The notes: generated by a model not told the origin, from the letters alone. 64,000 nt of DNA from Polyodon spathula (GCF_017654505.1 NC_054559.1:10194281-10258280); one strand, 5' to 3'. Shown: positions 37,442-51,281, numbered from the stretch's first letter. Translations and numbers: made by a program.

Positions 37442-38330
37442 CGAGACTTGCTCTCTTTACTCTGAGAACAAACCACCTCCCCACCTGTACCTGGCTTGTT
37501 TGTTTGTTGACAGGTCCAACTGCAATCAGCTTGCAATTACCGTCCTAGCCAATATCTGTACTCTTATCTTCACATTTACCTTGTTCTTCTGGTGTGTTCA
37601 TTACAAATGACTATGAGCACAGGAGCTTGTCTGTCTGTCACTGCACATTATTCTGTAATTCACCTCACCTTAATGAAGTTTGAGATGAATTATACTCTGA
37701 CATTACATACCTGCATTATAAAATACTATCAAATAATATCAGATAGTGAAAACAATTTTGGCATTGTCAGATTATGCCCCCCTACTCACTGTAGTCTGAA
37801 TTCCTAGCATTACAAAACAATCTTTATTTTTTTTATTTGCTAAAATCATGTATGTGTCTCCCTCCCTCCATCGGTCAAGCAGGAGTCCAGCTGTCTTTCT
37901 TTCCAGCTGTTTCTCTTTCTCTGTATAGAACACATGCCCTTTAAAAAGGACAAATGCCCTGATGAGGACATGCAATTCATCAGTCAACCACAAGCATTTC
38001 AAGCCTGCTTGCTCTCTTACTGTATGTCAATATTCCAAGAAGGCTCTGAACACTCAATCTATTAACTGGTCACCTACTGCAGTAAAATTACAGTGCAGAA
38101 TAAATTCCTTGGTATTTACTCTGACCTTGATTCAAGGCAATTACAAATGAAAGGATGATCAATATTAGTTTTCATAGCTTCCAAGTACTTTTCTCAGCAG
38201 GAAAAAAAAACAAAAAAACATTGCATTTTATTCCATCTGCTTATGGAAAGTGTTTCTCATGAGCCTTGGAGCAGACTGACAACCAAAAGAGATTTTATTA
38301 AAATCATTTAACCCCACTGTAAGTCCGATA

Positions 38331-38486
38331 CAGGGTTGGAAACATGACTCCCAAATGCATTGCTCCATTCCTGGTTTTACTGCAAGTTTAACAACACACC
38401 TGAGCTTGTTGCCTACTGTGGCTAACCAAGCTCGTAGTAAAACCTGAAATGGGTGAAACGGCTATATATTATTTTCATCCCTGCAT
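38331..38486 (-). mobile_element. hAT-like foldback MITE, family B copy 2
   Basis: Read on the minus strand, it begins TGCAGGGATGAAAATAATAT and contains CGTTTCACCCATTTCAGG, GTTTTACTACGAGCTTGG and AACAAGCTCAGGTGTG. It ends GTTTCCAACCCTG. It is the most complete copy, with CAGGG(A/T)TG-type inverted ends. I could not find a convincing 8-bp target duplication. Confidence 0.77.
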
Positions 38487-39081
38487 TATATGATCTTGGT
38501 GAACCTACAGGTACCTAGTAAAATACAGGAATGAAGAAGATCCTGAACTATGTGTCCTTTTCGCATAATGCTATAGCTACAGAACATCTGTTGCCATAGA
38601 CTTGAGGGAACACTTCTAGCCTAATGGCTATCAATCACTCACCACCCCAGACTTATACAGCCACTGAAGGTTTATTAGAAAACAATAAGGATGCATGCTT
38701 GTTGATGGCAGGATCTTACTGGAGTATAGCCTTGCATTCGACCTTGCTCCTCCCTTCCAGGAAAGCCATATATAACATTTACAGCAGTGGTGTAATGATG
38801 CACATAATGATAAACTGGTTAAGACACAATGTGTGATATAAACTCCACTTAGACACTCTTCCAGTTACCATTCATACAATAGTTAAATGATACCTCTAAT
38901 ACCTCTAATAAATTTTGCATATAGTAATGTTTTTTCTAAATTTAGGGAAAGTGGCTTAAGTTTTCACTTGCCAAAATTTTACTGTAAAGCAAGAATGGAT
39001 CGACTTTCATTGTAACATGTATACAAATCTAGTTAAAGAATTAAAAAAAAAAAAATTGAATATTTCACCAATGTTAATTTT

Positions 39082-39413
39082 CAGAGATGGAGTCTCAAGA
39101 TGACATTTTGAGGTCTTGGTCTTAGTCTTGATCTTGGCACGTCGGTCTTGAAAATACTCTCGATTATATTATAAGCTCATTTTCACAATAATTAATTTCT
39201 TTTTTTTTTTTTTAATTAACACGCACTCATAGACATAAACAGTTATTAACTGACAAAATATATGGTTTAATTACAAAAAAAGTAAAATAACCCTGATTAA
39301 ATTAGGAAACAGTTTAGTTTTAAAGACAGGCCCAGTGGTCAGATCTCAGAAATAAATGCAGAGAAACGTCAGCCCAATATGAAAATATTCTTATTATTTT
39401 TTGATATGTATAT

Positions 39414-39498
<85 letters not shown>

Positions 39499-40250
39499 AT
39501 ACATACACACACACAAAATTTATTAGAACACCTCAACATTTGTCATTTATTGCAAGAAAACCTCAATTCTATTTTAGATCAGTAATCAACAGGCACTTGT
39601 GAAAATGTTCGACTACTTTGTGTTTAAATTTGGCATCTTAACAAACAACTTCCAATTCTGAACAGTGTCATGCATTTATCCATGTGTGGCTATGAGTTTT
39701 TTTCTATTACTATTTTAAATTAATTGCATGTGTGACATTTTAAAGTCATCAGTTAAATTAGACAGTCACGAATTTTTACTACATTTTGACAATTTTCCAG
39801 GATTTTCGGTTAGTGGTTGGACTTAATAGGCACAACAAATCAAAACTGCAGAAGTAATGACACGTTTAAAGCATCAATTGTAATGGTTCACTTCAAGCAA
39901 AATGCATACTGTAATCTGGTTCCAGTGTCTTCTGCTGGTCCACTCTGAAAACATGTATCAAGTAAGCAATTCTTCAGTTAATTTTATATCATGCTTATAA
40001 TCATCATCATCATAATCATCATCATAAAAGTGAATGTATTATTTTGCTTTATTATTTCTAAAAGTCTGATGTGAAAGATTATTTTAGAAGCCAATCCTAT
40101 CTGTGTTTGTGAAAACATGAGAATAGAATTATTGAATCCTATGAGCCACTGAATATTACTTTCTATGTAGTTTGCCTATATACTGGTCTCGGTCCCAACA
40201 TACCCACTCTCGGTCTTGGTCTCAACATTTTGGTCTTGACTATGTCACTG
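39082..40250. mobile_element. Candidate hAT-like element with GGTCTTGGTCTC-rich ends
   Basis: The left end CAGAGATGGAGTC and the reverse complement of the right end (CAGTGACATAGTC) are similar inverted termini. Both subterminal regions carry repeated GGTCTTGGTCT/GGTCTCGGTCC phrases (39112-39150, 40190-40240) that occur nowhere else in the window. The interior, 1.1 kb with a long (TA)n tract, has no transposase frame. No 8-bp duplication was seen, so the boundaries are tentative. Confidence 0.45.
39408..39495. repeat. (TA)n microsatellite, about 42 units
   Basis: Followed by an (AC)n-like run to 39514. It lies inside the candidate hAT-like element. Confidence 0.97.
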
Positions 40251-40302
40251 ACAACAGTACATCTTTATTTGAATAATCCCATGGGGTATTGTAGTGTTTT
40301 TG

Positions 40303-40326
40303 TAAAAAAAAAAAAAAAAAAAAAAA
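40303..40326. repeat. Poly-A tract
   Basis: About 24 A, with no recognisable retroposon body. Confidence 0.9.
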
Positions 40327-41465
40327 CACGTTAGAGTCAATATTAGGAAAACTGCAGAGATACAAGCAAGTTTCCATTCATCTTTCCAAAATATTCAGGA
40401 AGTGGTGAAAAAAACGCATGCACAAACACATTTCTACAACATGGCCTTCATACTACATTAGATAATTTCAGATAGTTTGTGGTTATGTATTTCGCTTTCA
40501 GCTTACAGTGGTTCGACAACCAGTCAGGGCCATTCTGACAAGACAATGTATTGTAAGCATTTTCCCACAACCATCAAATGCGAGTTTGTGCAGAGCATTT
40601 CCCCACATATGACAGGTCGTCCAAACAATACTGCATGCTGCCCCTGCCATTCGTATTCCAGCCATGTCTCTGGCAGGCTGTACATTGCCACAGCTGCCAG
40701 CATACAGAGAGAGAGGATCACCGCATCGCACCATTAGTATTATTCACCATGTCAGCTTCCCTGATATATGCAAACCCATTCACCAGTTTGAATACAGCAC
40801 CCCAGCTCCAGTTAATATCAAGCACTCGGCAGCTCTTGTCGTATTACATGAATACCATTTTAATTTTACCAGTACGGGAAACACTTTAAATTAGGGTTGT
40901 TCCCGTCTGCTAAACTGACTGACTGCCCGGGGGCAACAACAAAAATTTTGAGAACAAAATAAACAAGAAACGTTTTTTTTTCTTCCTGACGATTGTTTGC
41001 AACACTGGTTCATTGTCTGAAAATACTGAATAATATGAGTGGATCCAGTATCTTGCATTCAGCAATGCAACCTTGAACCCATGATTCTGCTAGCAAACAC
41101 CACATTGGGTTAAGCAGTATAATACAACCTTTAAGTGGCTGCATTACAATTCAATCTAAAACAGGGTTTTACTGCGAATCTGCCTGAGGTGTTATTCAAG
41201 AGGGTTGTGCTGTTTGTAATTGATTTAGTGCAAACAATTTTGAAACCCTAAATTATTTCAACTGGATAATGGTTTGATGCGTTCAATACGTCTGCATTTC
41301 GCACAAACACACAAAAATCATTCTTCATAACAGATTTCCAAGCTGTCAGAAATCTACTGCTTGCTCTAGAGCAGACATGCCAACTGACACACAAACATAA
41401 GCATATGATTTTAAGACTAGACTGTACTAAAACATACATAATGCAGTGCTACTGTGGGCACTGCA

Positions 41466-41495
41466 AGGAGGAGGAGGAGGAGGAGGAGGAGGAGG
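41466..41495. repeat. (GGA)n microsatellite
   Basis: About ten GGA units, a purine-rich strand able to form triplex or quadruplex structures. Confidence 0.95.
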
Positions 41496-42333
41496 GAAAG
41501 GCCACTTAAAAGTTACTAATCCAAACTCTCAATGGGGTGTAAGGCCAACATGAGTACTGGCCAGATTGCCACTTGTTCAATGTGACAAATCTCCAATGCA
41601 CGTAAAACTGTTCTCCAAAGATTATGTGACTTCTCAATGATTAATGTCTCCAATTCATTCAGGGAAGCCTGCAGCAAATTCAGCAATGGCCCGTAGTCAC
41701 ACAGGGGGCAGTGTGACATACATTGCAGATGTTTCTTATAAATGTGTCCCTGCAGAATCAGGAGTTTTCATACAGAAAAAAAGACAGGAAAACAGACAGA
41801 CAGACAAGGAACATTAGGTACTCTATGGTACAAAGTCCACCTAAACAAAACATGATCTGGTCACAGGAGATGGCACAAGGAGCAGGAGACTTGGAAGAGC
41901 AAGAATGAATCCAGAGTCTAGAAACCCCAGCCTACAGTATCAGCTTAGATTAAATGATCAGAGGTTTCCTGGGGAGTTTAAGCTTCCTACCCTAAGAAAG
42001 TACTAGAAGGTGAACAATGATCTGCAAGTAACCTTCCTATACTGAACAGAAAGCAAACAAAAAAAGGCATGTTCACTGCTTCTGAGACTGAACACTTCTA
42101 CAATTCAGCGATAACACTGACCTCTTACCGTTTACTGTTGAAGGAAGTGTTTTCACTCTTAATAACCATCCTTCAAATATGTGAAGGCAAGGATGCCAAC
42201 ATTAGTGAAGACTACACAATGTACATTTTTTTGTAAAACGTAATTGGGAAAATGGGTTACAGATTTCACTTTCAGTTTATTAGAATTTTCCTATCATGAC
42301 ATGAGCATATTCACTTTCAACTCCTATTGCAAA

Positions 42334-42467
42334 GCAGTTTCACCCATTCTAGGTTTTACTGCGGGCTTGATAAGCCACTGTGTATAGGTAACAAGCTCAG
42401 GGGTGTCTTGTTAAACTAGAAATGGCTCAAACTGCTGTACAATGGAAGTCTTACTTCCATCCCTGCA
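42334..42467 (+). mobile_element. hAT-like foldback MITE, family B copy 3
   Basis: GCAGTTTCACCCATTCTAGG is identical over 20 bases to copy 1. It continues TTTACTGCGGGCTTGATAAG and ends CTTACTTCCATCCCTGCAG. Confidence 0.77.
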
Positions 42468-43274
42468 GAACATTAATATGCAAGAAACGGCCAAAAACTT
42501 AGCTGAACTTAGCTATGAACTGAACTTAGTCAGAATGATTTGGGCTGGGTTAAGATTTAAATATTTGAGCGTTGTGGTGCTGCAGGATTAAAAATAAAAA
42601 TTATGACAAGTCTGTGCGGAGATAATTAAGAGGGCAGAATTATTCACCATCAAGAGTAAGAGACACTTAGACAGAAGCACATAAAAAAAAACACTGCATT
42701 GAATACAACTGAACTTTGTAAAGTTAGAACTCTAATACAGAAGGAGAATAAACCTATTTTTGCTGTCCTTATGATAAGCTCCCTTCTGAAATGCAGTAAG
42801 AATTTACAAATGTTTTGTTTTACATATACAGTACATGCTTTATATTCCAGTGAAATCACTCTGTTGTGGCTTTTAGGTGATGGATGCCCTATTCCTTGAG
42901 AGGTCAAATTTGTGCTAGAATTGAGTTAAGGAAAAGGGGTGGTGTCTCATGAAACAGGATTTGTGTATTTTTAGCCTTTTACTTTCAAATAAGCAGAAAA
43001 TAAGAAAAGAAAAATAGAAACTGCTGTGACATTCTTCCCACCAAAATTATACAATTAAAAATGGAAAAACACGGGGTCATATTCTTTTTTCTCCTTGGTA
43101 ATACTAGGTAATGTGCTTTGCTAGTTTACAACATCAAGCAAAGTTTGACAAAGTGGTATAAAAGGATTTTTTTGTCCTTTCTAAGAAAGTGTGTTTTTTT
43201 TAAACTTAAAAAAGGACTTGGCATCGATCAAGAAAGTAACAGTTGTATTAATGCTCTGAAAGGTAATAATGGGA

Positions 43275-43545
43275 CTAAACGAAGAGGCGGCCAGATGGTT
43301 TATTTGCTTGCTGGTTCAGGCAGTACTTGCAGAACCGCCATCCCATGTCGTTTATCACTTGTAACAGCTCTACTCTGGGGCTGAAACGCTGGGCGATCAT
43401 GAACTGTGTAAAACCTGGGAAACCGCCCCAAGAACTCGAGGTCGACTGCACAAAACCTGGCACCCTGCTCACAACACTCTCTCAGAAAACAGGTGAAGAG
43501 ATGCTGATGGACCCTAGTTAAAGTAGTCTGTGTGCTGTTGAACAT
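43275..43545 (-). pseudogene. Possible coding relic in two overlapping minus-strand frames
   Basis: Two minus-strand frames overlap here and each looks protein-like in a different half. One contains CCEQGARFCAVDLEFLGRFP and FYTVHDRPAFQP. The other contains PRVELLQVINDMGWRFCKYC. A single frameshift near 43375 would join them, which is what a decayed coding sequence looks like. No start, splice sites or family could be recognised, and chance is a serious alternative. Confidence 0.25.
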
Positions 43546-45967
43546 AAATGTGGCTCTCGGCTCCGAATCCTACTGGTCTCGTATGGTAGTGTATAATGAT
43601 TTCCATGATGACTAAAGAAATTGCTTTTTTTAAATTTGCCGTTATGATTCCAAACCAAACAAGTCAGACTCAACACATCAATGCAAACGTGTTTTTCTAA
43701 CACGCGGCAGAACCAGACCATGAAATAGATAACTACTTAGTATACTGTACTTTAAAAATACTGTAGTAAAATACTGCAAATGTATATAACAAACAGCAAT
43801 TCTAATCTTGCAAGTAACAATCCCAAAATTACTATACTAAAATCTATGCTATAGGTTCCATGGAAGGTAAACACTCTGGTTTGCACAATTAAGCCTCATT
43901 TACAAGACCTGGCATATAGTTCACAGAAAAAAAATGCAATGATTTTACAAAATAAAAATAAAATACATTGTAATTATTAAGCAGATTTATTTTATTGCGT
44001 TTTACCTGATGCAGCCCTACAGTACATGTTTGAAGTGACTTCAGAAAAGTCAACAATGCCGACAGCCAATCAAAACTGAGCCTTTGTGAAAATGCAAAGG
44101 AGATGTGGGAGGCAGCTGGCGTCATTGTTGGTCTTATCGGAAGTGCCAACAATTGCCATTCTCTGACCTGCTTCAAATCACACCATGCAATTAAACACCA
44201 GGTACTGCCAGGCAAGCTTACTAGTAAGAGTGTCACAGGACAAACAATTTACACTGATAAAAGTGTGCGGGGACAGCCTACTTCATACAAGACAAAGACT
44301 GTATAAAGAGAGGAAGTAAACCTAGTGTATGCAAGGCTCCAACAACATTACCAAGTATTAAAACAGGAGCAAGTTTTATTAAGAAGCAAATTCAGTACAT
44401 AAAATCAAACCAATACTTCAGAAAATGGGTGCAATTTAGAACTTGTTCCATAGCGGTCTGAGCCAGTACCATGAGCTTCAACAGACAAATGCTATTTAAG
44501 CACATTACTTATAAACTATGGTGCTCTCTAAGCTCACTTTGAAACCTGCAATGGCTCTTATTGGTAGGGAATGCATCCCGTTCCAGGGTCGTTTAGTATT
44601 GTTTTTGATCTTCCAAGAAGAGCATTATAAAATATACTGAACTTTTGTCATATGAAAAATAAATCCAGCTTTGGGGCATACTGGACATTTAATAAATACC
44701 TGCAGTTTGGAAGGAAGCCAGGACACCTCCATGGGTCTCCATTATAATCAGGGTATGGACCTGTGTCTCCACTGTACCCCCATTGCCAGGGATATACTAG
44801 ATATAATAGGAGGAAATAGGGCTGAGTGTAAAGAGTTTTAAAAAAAGAAATGGAGCGCTGGTTAAAAAGAAAAGCACCATTTTCTTCTGCTGCAGCAAAA
44901 ACTTCAAGTCAGACAATGGCGAAAGCAGTGGAGAGTGCTCAGTCTCACAGGGATGAACAGCTGTTGGGTCTCTTGAAAGCAGCTTATTTTAAAGCAACAC
45001 CAGTGTGAACGATGATGCAGTAAAATGTGTATTTTTGTATATACAGAAGTGCCTTTTCTTTTGCCATTCCCCCCTAAAATGTTGGAACCCCCCCCACCCT
45101 CCCCATTGGCTGCAGCATAGATGGCAAATCCCCCAGCACACAAAAATGAAATTCAAGCCCTGTACAGTATATACTATAAGCAAATAAAGCAGACCTTTCC
45201 AAAACAGAGTGAGAGACAGACAGACTTCAATGACAAACTGCCGATTTAAAACTCAGCTGTGGAGTGGAGTGATTTTCACGGGGGTGTTACATGAAATCAT
45301 GCACAAAAAAAAAAAAGAAAAAATGTACGCAGGCTGGAACATTTTAATGACAAGGGTTACTAATGGATATGCTGATACTTCATGCATTTATTAATTATTT
45401 TCACAGTACTGTGCCGTAATAATTGCTTTCTCTCATTCACCGCCCCCCCCCTCTCCCATACCCAATAAACGAGATTAACATGAAGATAAAAAATAACAAG
45501 ATTTACGTACAACACCAACTTGCCACTCAAAACTCAGGAGTGCTCAAGCACTTCATCTACATTCAATGACAAACATTATTTTATATAATTATTCAGCCTG
45601 AAACAAAAGCTGCCGATGCTCTTTAAAATTGCCGACCCCCCTCCTCCCCATGGTCCTCATCTCCCTTTTTCCAGCTCTTTCCGTTCAGTAAAGAGCCCAG
45701 CTCTCATCCTGCCACCTCCACAGCGCCATGACCCCTGGCTCTGCTGCTGTCACTCTCCGCCCGCACGCCAGAGAGGAACTCTTCACTGGGCTCAGCAACC
45801 TCAACTGCATACCCAAAGCAGCGTGCCCTGTCTAAACAAAACCAGCGGTTGAGAGACCAATAAAATACCCTACGAGGTTTGCTCAATCATTTATATTTTC
45901 CATTGCTTAAACTGTAAACTGACCGATAACATTATAAAGAAAAAAACAGATGAATCCTTCCGATTAG

Positions 45968-45969
<2 letters not shown>

Positions 45970-46045
<76 letters not shown>

Positions 46046-46053
46046 TACTGATG
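45970..46053. repeat. (TA)n followed by poly-T, junction ACTGAT
   Basis: About 29 TA units then about 20 T and ACTGATGTTTTTTACGG. It has the same composite order as at 19964-20016. Confidence 0.93.
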
Positions 46054-46565
46054 TTTTTTACGGCATAATGATAAAAAATTAGCAAAAATAGCCAAAAAGG
46101 ACTGATAAAAAAAAGTGTCATAAATCACATACTTTAAATTAAAAGGGCCTGATAATGTAACTGACATTACTCACGATTTTATCCGTGAATAAATCTAAAG
46201 GTTTTAGCCACTTAATGAAGGTCTTAATGCAAGTGTTTGTGTAGCATGTTTCTAATGTCTCCCAAACCAAATTGGTCGACTATTAGCTAACTATTAAATC
46301 ACACCACAAACGCTTGGAGTACGCAGCCAGGCTGCGAACAGTAATGAGGTATTATCCTACAGTGTTCAGTGGGCATTTTAAAATAATAATAATTTATTAT
46401 TATAAGATTATAGATTCTCCATATGATCTAGCTTTAATAAACATTCCCCAATACTCACTGTTCCCAGCAGCAGTTTTGCTCTCTATATTTCAGTGTTAGC
46501 ATGGTTTTAAGGGATTTAAATCCACCACTGCTTCGACCATTAACAATAACCTCATGGTTAAGGTT

Positions 46566-47876
46566 GTAACGGTGTCAAGCTCTAGGGTGCCAGACAGTAA
46601 TAAATGTCCTATCAAATTATTTAACTTAACCACATTACCAGGACCAGAAAACCCATCATCCTAATCAAGTCCTATATAATCACCCAGAGAAAAAGGGGAC
46701 TATTAATTGAACAACCAAACAAGTTGCTTATGAGGTAAAATATATATATTTAAATGGTTCCAGCTTCAAGTCCATTTACCCATTAATTAAACCAAATTAC
46801 AAAATAAAGAAACAAAACATATACAGAACAAAATATTAATTAACCAAAACATAATAAAAAAAAATAGGTTAATTGCTATGGTAGTAACAAACAGTACAAG
46901 ACAATGAAAAGCTTTTCATCCCTATTGGAAACCTGCTTTAAATACAGTCCTTCAAAGAGACCAACTTTACCATTGTATTACCAAAGACACCTGTTTAGTA
47001 ATCAATGCCAGTGATTGCGGGAATATACCCTCACGAGCCAAATTACACTATTAAACTGCAAGCCGGGTTTCAATAGTCTCAGCAAACACACACAACGCAA
47101 TATACATACCCAACAATTAATCAACAAAGCAAAAAGTTAATTAACAATTTACTAAAATAAAATACAGAAACAAAAAACACCAGTATACTATAAAGCAATA
47201 TTTAACATTATTTACTGGTCAAAACAAAATAAATAAAGAGAAAAATAATAAAGTAAAGAAAACAACACACGAGTCTGTAATACACAGGGATTGATGGTAA
47301 TACTTTAGCAGTTCTGATAGACAGAGTAATCATTTAATATGCTGCAAGTCAGTTATGTTCGAGTTATTTTCTCTTCCTTACAGAGATTGTATTCGATATT
47401 TAACACAGAAATGTCAATTTCCCTTTAGTAATCGAAACAACGATGCGGGAATCCTTTCAATAACTTAAAACCAAACTACCCATGTTCAAAACTGTACGAC
47501 CTGTTCCGCTGGAACAAACAGGTTAGTTAACCTTGTTTGTTCATCTGGGCTCCAGCACGTAGTTTGTTCCAAGTACTTGGCAAGTAGTTTAGTTAACATT
47601 TTCCTCATGCAGCCGCTGATAATATAGAAAACTTTCTTCTTTTCAAATTGTTTTCATTCGATCACACCATCACAGTCACAGCCCTCAACTCCAAAACTTC
47701 CTGATGACATCACACAATGCCTTCCATCCCAGACTGCATAACAAACAGGAACCACCAACCTCCATACAGCACCCGAAGTGACCTCCAGCGAGCCCTCCTC
47801 GACAAGCTAATTGTTCCCCTTTTATACGCAATTAGTTCTCTTTTAAACGGACAATATCGATATGTCGTGTTTGCCA
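46566..47876 (-). mobile_element. Possible long solo LTR (about 1.3 kb) flanked by AGGT
   Basis: On the plus strand the unit starts TGTAACGGTGTC and ends GTTTGCCACA, with AGGT immediately on both sides (46562-46565 and 47877-47880). On the minus strand it would start TGTGGCAAAC, carry a TATA box (GTATAAAAGGGG, about 47829-47817) soon after, and end CCGTTACA. Against the call, a 4-bp duplication is short. Also, a U3-like direct repeat (GTTTAAAAGAG / GTTTAAGGAC with GATATTGTCC / CATACTGTCC) straddles the proposed edge at about 47836-47925, so the true element may extend further. Confidence 0.33.
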
Positions 47877-49758
47877 CAAGGTGACCCGATTTTTAAGTCC
47901 TTAAACGGGGACAGTATGGAAATATTGTGAATAATTTCCAACTTCCAAGCTACGGGAAGCTATTCCAATCTATTTTCACTTACACAATGTTTGATCGATT
48001 ATCTTAATGAAAGTGAATGCAGAGACTCATGCCGATATTCAGAGGAATCTTTTTCAAAAACTTCTGTGAATACATGATTTTTATGTCATTTCTACACAAC
48101 AATTATAGTTATTACATTACATTACAGAGAAGGAATTCAATAATATCAAATTCCGAGATTCTATTTTATTGCCGATTACTGCTGCAAATCTAGCCCCTTT
48201 TCTGCCTAAGAAACTGCATCTTCTGTCTTTGATTTCCACTTTTCATCTCTATCTGTCCTCCAGTGTCCAATCTGTAAACCAGACCCTTCCTGCATCAAAA
48301 CATTACACATCTCAATGGTTCTATTTATAAATGGTTATTTCATACAATCTATTTGTATCCAAATATTGAATTTCTTACCATTTAATATGACATTATATTT
48401 GTTCTGTATATATTTTTTTCTATTGCAGTTTCTGCTTGGATCATTAGTGTGCCTTGATTAACAGTTGTTAGGATTCCCCCCACCCAACCCACTTTCTACT
48501 ATTAAACTGTTACTATTAAAAGGTGATAGAATGTGTTAAACATCCTTTTTAAACATATTTTTTTACCAGGTTCCTTTCTGATTAAAGTGATACCTGTCAG
48601 CTTAAAACGTGTTAAAGGAAATTTGGAAATAAAACTAATTTGGAGAAACCTAAAAGGGAGCGACCCCACCATCAACCCCTCAGTAATTCAAGCCCTGACA
48701 ATTGCCTCTTTTGCTGAAGGAAAAACATTTATCAATGTGTTGTTTTTCTTCTATTAAACTAATAAAGTAAAATACCTTATACAGCTATCACATGTATGCA
48801 ACAGATAACATTAATCTTAAAAATGAGTACTCCATTGTCTATTTTTTCTTAAACTTTGCAGGATAAAATATACTTCTATAATACATTTAAACACAGAAAT
48901 AAAAATAAGGGGTCAACAAATTAAAAAAGAGATTTATCCTGCCTCTAAAGTAGATTATTTAGGTATTTTTTAAAAAAAGGTCAAATGAAACAAGGACGTG
49001 ATTTGTTTTTTGTAATTGTTTTAAACTATTTGTGTCATATATAGTATACAACATTTTAAAAAATAAATTAAGTAGGCACCTGGGGACTACTGTATTGCAT
49101 TATTGCTAAAAACAATATAAAATACTGAAAACTTCTGAAATTTCACAAATGTGAAAATAAGTAGTTCTATTTTATATTATTCACCAAAATACATTTTTAA
49201 GAGGGTTACTTATGGTGAATTGAAAGTTAAATCGGCTATTTTAATGCACAGTGTTCAAACCACGACAAGCTGCAGTACTCTGCCTTGTAAACATGGCATG
49301 GTGATGTGACATGACAGCATTGATTTTTTTCCGCAACTGTCACCTATAGCTACACGCGAAGCAAAGCCGTTTGCATGCAGATATACAAATAGCATGGATG
49401 AAGAGAATATTTCAGCACAATACAATAGTACCTGTATGAGCCGTTGCTAGACTACAAGTAGTCTAACCTGTTCACAAAGCGAGAGTGATGATTTAGACAA
49501 GGACAGCCGCCAGTTCATTTTAGCAGCTGTCAGTGGATAAATATACCCACAATTCTCTGTGACTGACTGCAAATATGAATGTTGACTGTTCAGCAATTCT
49601 CCAGATTTGCACGGCGCTGTACAGCCGCTTTTTATTGCTACTGATCATGCAACCTTCACTTTAGTCACATCAAGTGTCACTGTACTGTAATAAGTTAGAT
49701 ATGGTAGTAACACAGCAGCCTGCATGAAAATACAATATTCTGTTACCCAGCTCTGGGG

Positions 49759-49786
49759 AAAAAAAAAAAAAAAAAAAAAAAAAAAA
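49759..49786. repeat. Poly-A tract
   Basis: About 28 A, with no associated element recognised. Confidence 0.93.
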
Positions 49787-50066
49787 CAGGATGAAATGAG
49801 TGTCCCAAGAAAGGTACTGGGGACACTGGGACCAGTGGAAATATCAGAGGAAAACCACATGGAACAGCTTGTATATAAAAACATGTGGCCAATTAGGTGT
49901 TAATTTCAAACGAGGGAGTATGTGCGCTATGGAATGTATTTACAGACATGGAAACGCGAAGAAAGAAACAATAACTTGGCATCTGTAGCTGTTTACTCTT
50001 GAAGATTCACAAACAGTTAATTCAATTTCAGCTGTCCTGTACTACATGGAGACTAATTCACAGGCT

Positions 50067-50080
50067 GTAACCATGGCAAC
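50067..50080. promoter_or_regulatory. RFX X-box-like palindrome
   Basis: GTAACCATGGCAAC fits the X-box form GTNRCC-N(0-3)-RGYAAC exactly. RFX factors bind such sites in ciliary, neuronal and immune genes. Confidence 0.5.
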
Positions 50081-50143
50081 CAGTGAATTCAGTTCAGCTT
50101 TGTCTTGCACTATGATACAACTAGTTCCTAACTGACATATGTT

Positions 50144-50157
50144 GTTACCATGGTAAT
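50144..50157. promoter_or_regulatory. RFX X-box-like palindrome
   Basis: GTTACCATGGTAAT fits the X-box except for the last base. It lies 63 bp after the site at 50067-50080. Confidence 0.42.
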
Positions 50158-51281
50158 GACAGTTGTTAAAGCCTGGGTTTCAAAATGATCGTGGGTGTAC
50201 AGCTCCATTTCTTGAGGGCCTTCCTACACCATTATGTTTATGTTGTCAGTTAAATCACAGATAGAACTGGTTCAATTAGGTAATGCAGGGTATGACTGAA
50301 ACAAACACAGGGACTAGAATGGCTCCCTTAAGCAGAACAAATTGTGTTTTACTTACTTAGACATCAGAACAGTGAATTAATTAATATATACACAAAGAGT
50401 CTCCCCACCACCCCCCACCCCCTCCCAGAGGGTCTTCAGGAGCCTTATTTCAATAACCAATGGTACTAAAAGACAGCGCACTCCCTGGACTTAATGACTA
50501 ACACAGAGAATTTAAAAACAGACTTTGATGCACCCTCCATTATATTTTCCCCAAATCTAATTAACTGTATACCAGAAAATTCTTGAAATCCCGAAATTGG
50601 TTAAGCATTCTATGTAAGACAAGGTATCCTGCAACCATGTTGTAGTATAGTGCTGGAGGTATTATTGCACTTGCACTTCTGTGCAAAATGTGTTTATTGT
50701 AACCAGGAGATAAATGTACATTACACGTAGACTTTTAAGCTCTATCTTCTTGGAATCCAGCGAGAGCAATATCAAGATGTATTTGCAATACATTACATTC
50801 CCTTTTGCGTAGCAATGTAGTCACCTAAAAGGGCCTACTGTCTAGAAAACAAAGTTGAGGGCAGTGTGTATCTAAACCAGTTATAACCAGATAAAATACA
50901 CCCACATTGGCCTTGGGGAGTAGAATCTGGACTTGTAAAGGGAAATCTACATAGTATTTTAGTTGTGCTACTGTAGTTGATGAAATTATACAACATTGAC
51001 TAACCATATAAAAACACATTATATAACGCAGTATACTATATGGAACTATAGTATTTAGGAAACTACTATAGTATTTTTGTATGCTTGTCTGTATGTGCGT
51101 ACCATAGATGAAGATTAATGTACACGCAAATCATCCCACAAAATCATCTGAAATCCCATTTTTAGTTGAACACAAACCAGATCTAGAGTCTGGTAACAAA
51201 GAAAATGTTCTTACAGACAAATGACGACTCCTGCAGATGTAGATGCTAAAAGTATACTGCAGGGTTTTTAGATCGTGCCAC

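Noticed and set aside
40498..40737. Overlapping open frames on both strands, one with a hydrophobic stretch
   Set aside because: Frames on both strands and no recognisable domain, splice signal or codon pattern, so most likely chance.
41466..41495. CRISPR-like or other array structure among the tandem repeats
   Set aside because: Units are 3-8 bp microsatellites without spacers, and the sequence is vertebrate.
45616..45886. GC-rich block with open frames on both strands
   Set aside because: Pyrimidine-rich composition alone opens the frames. No promoter, exon or repeat could be identified.
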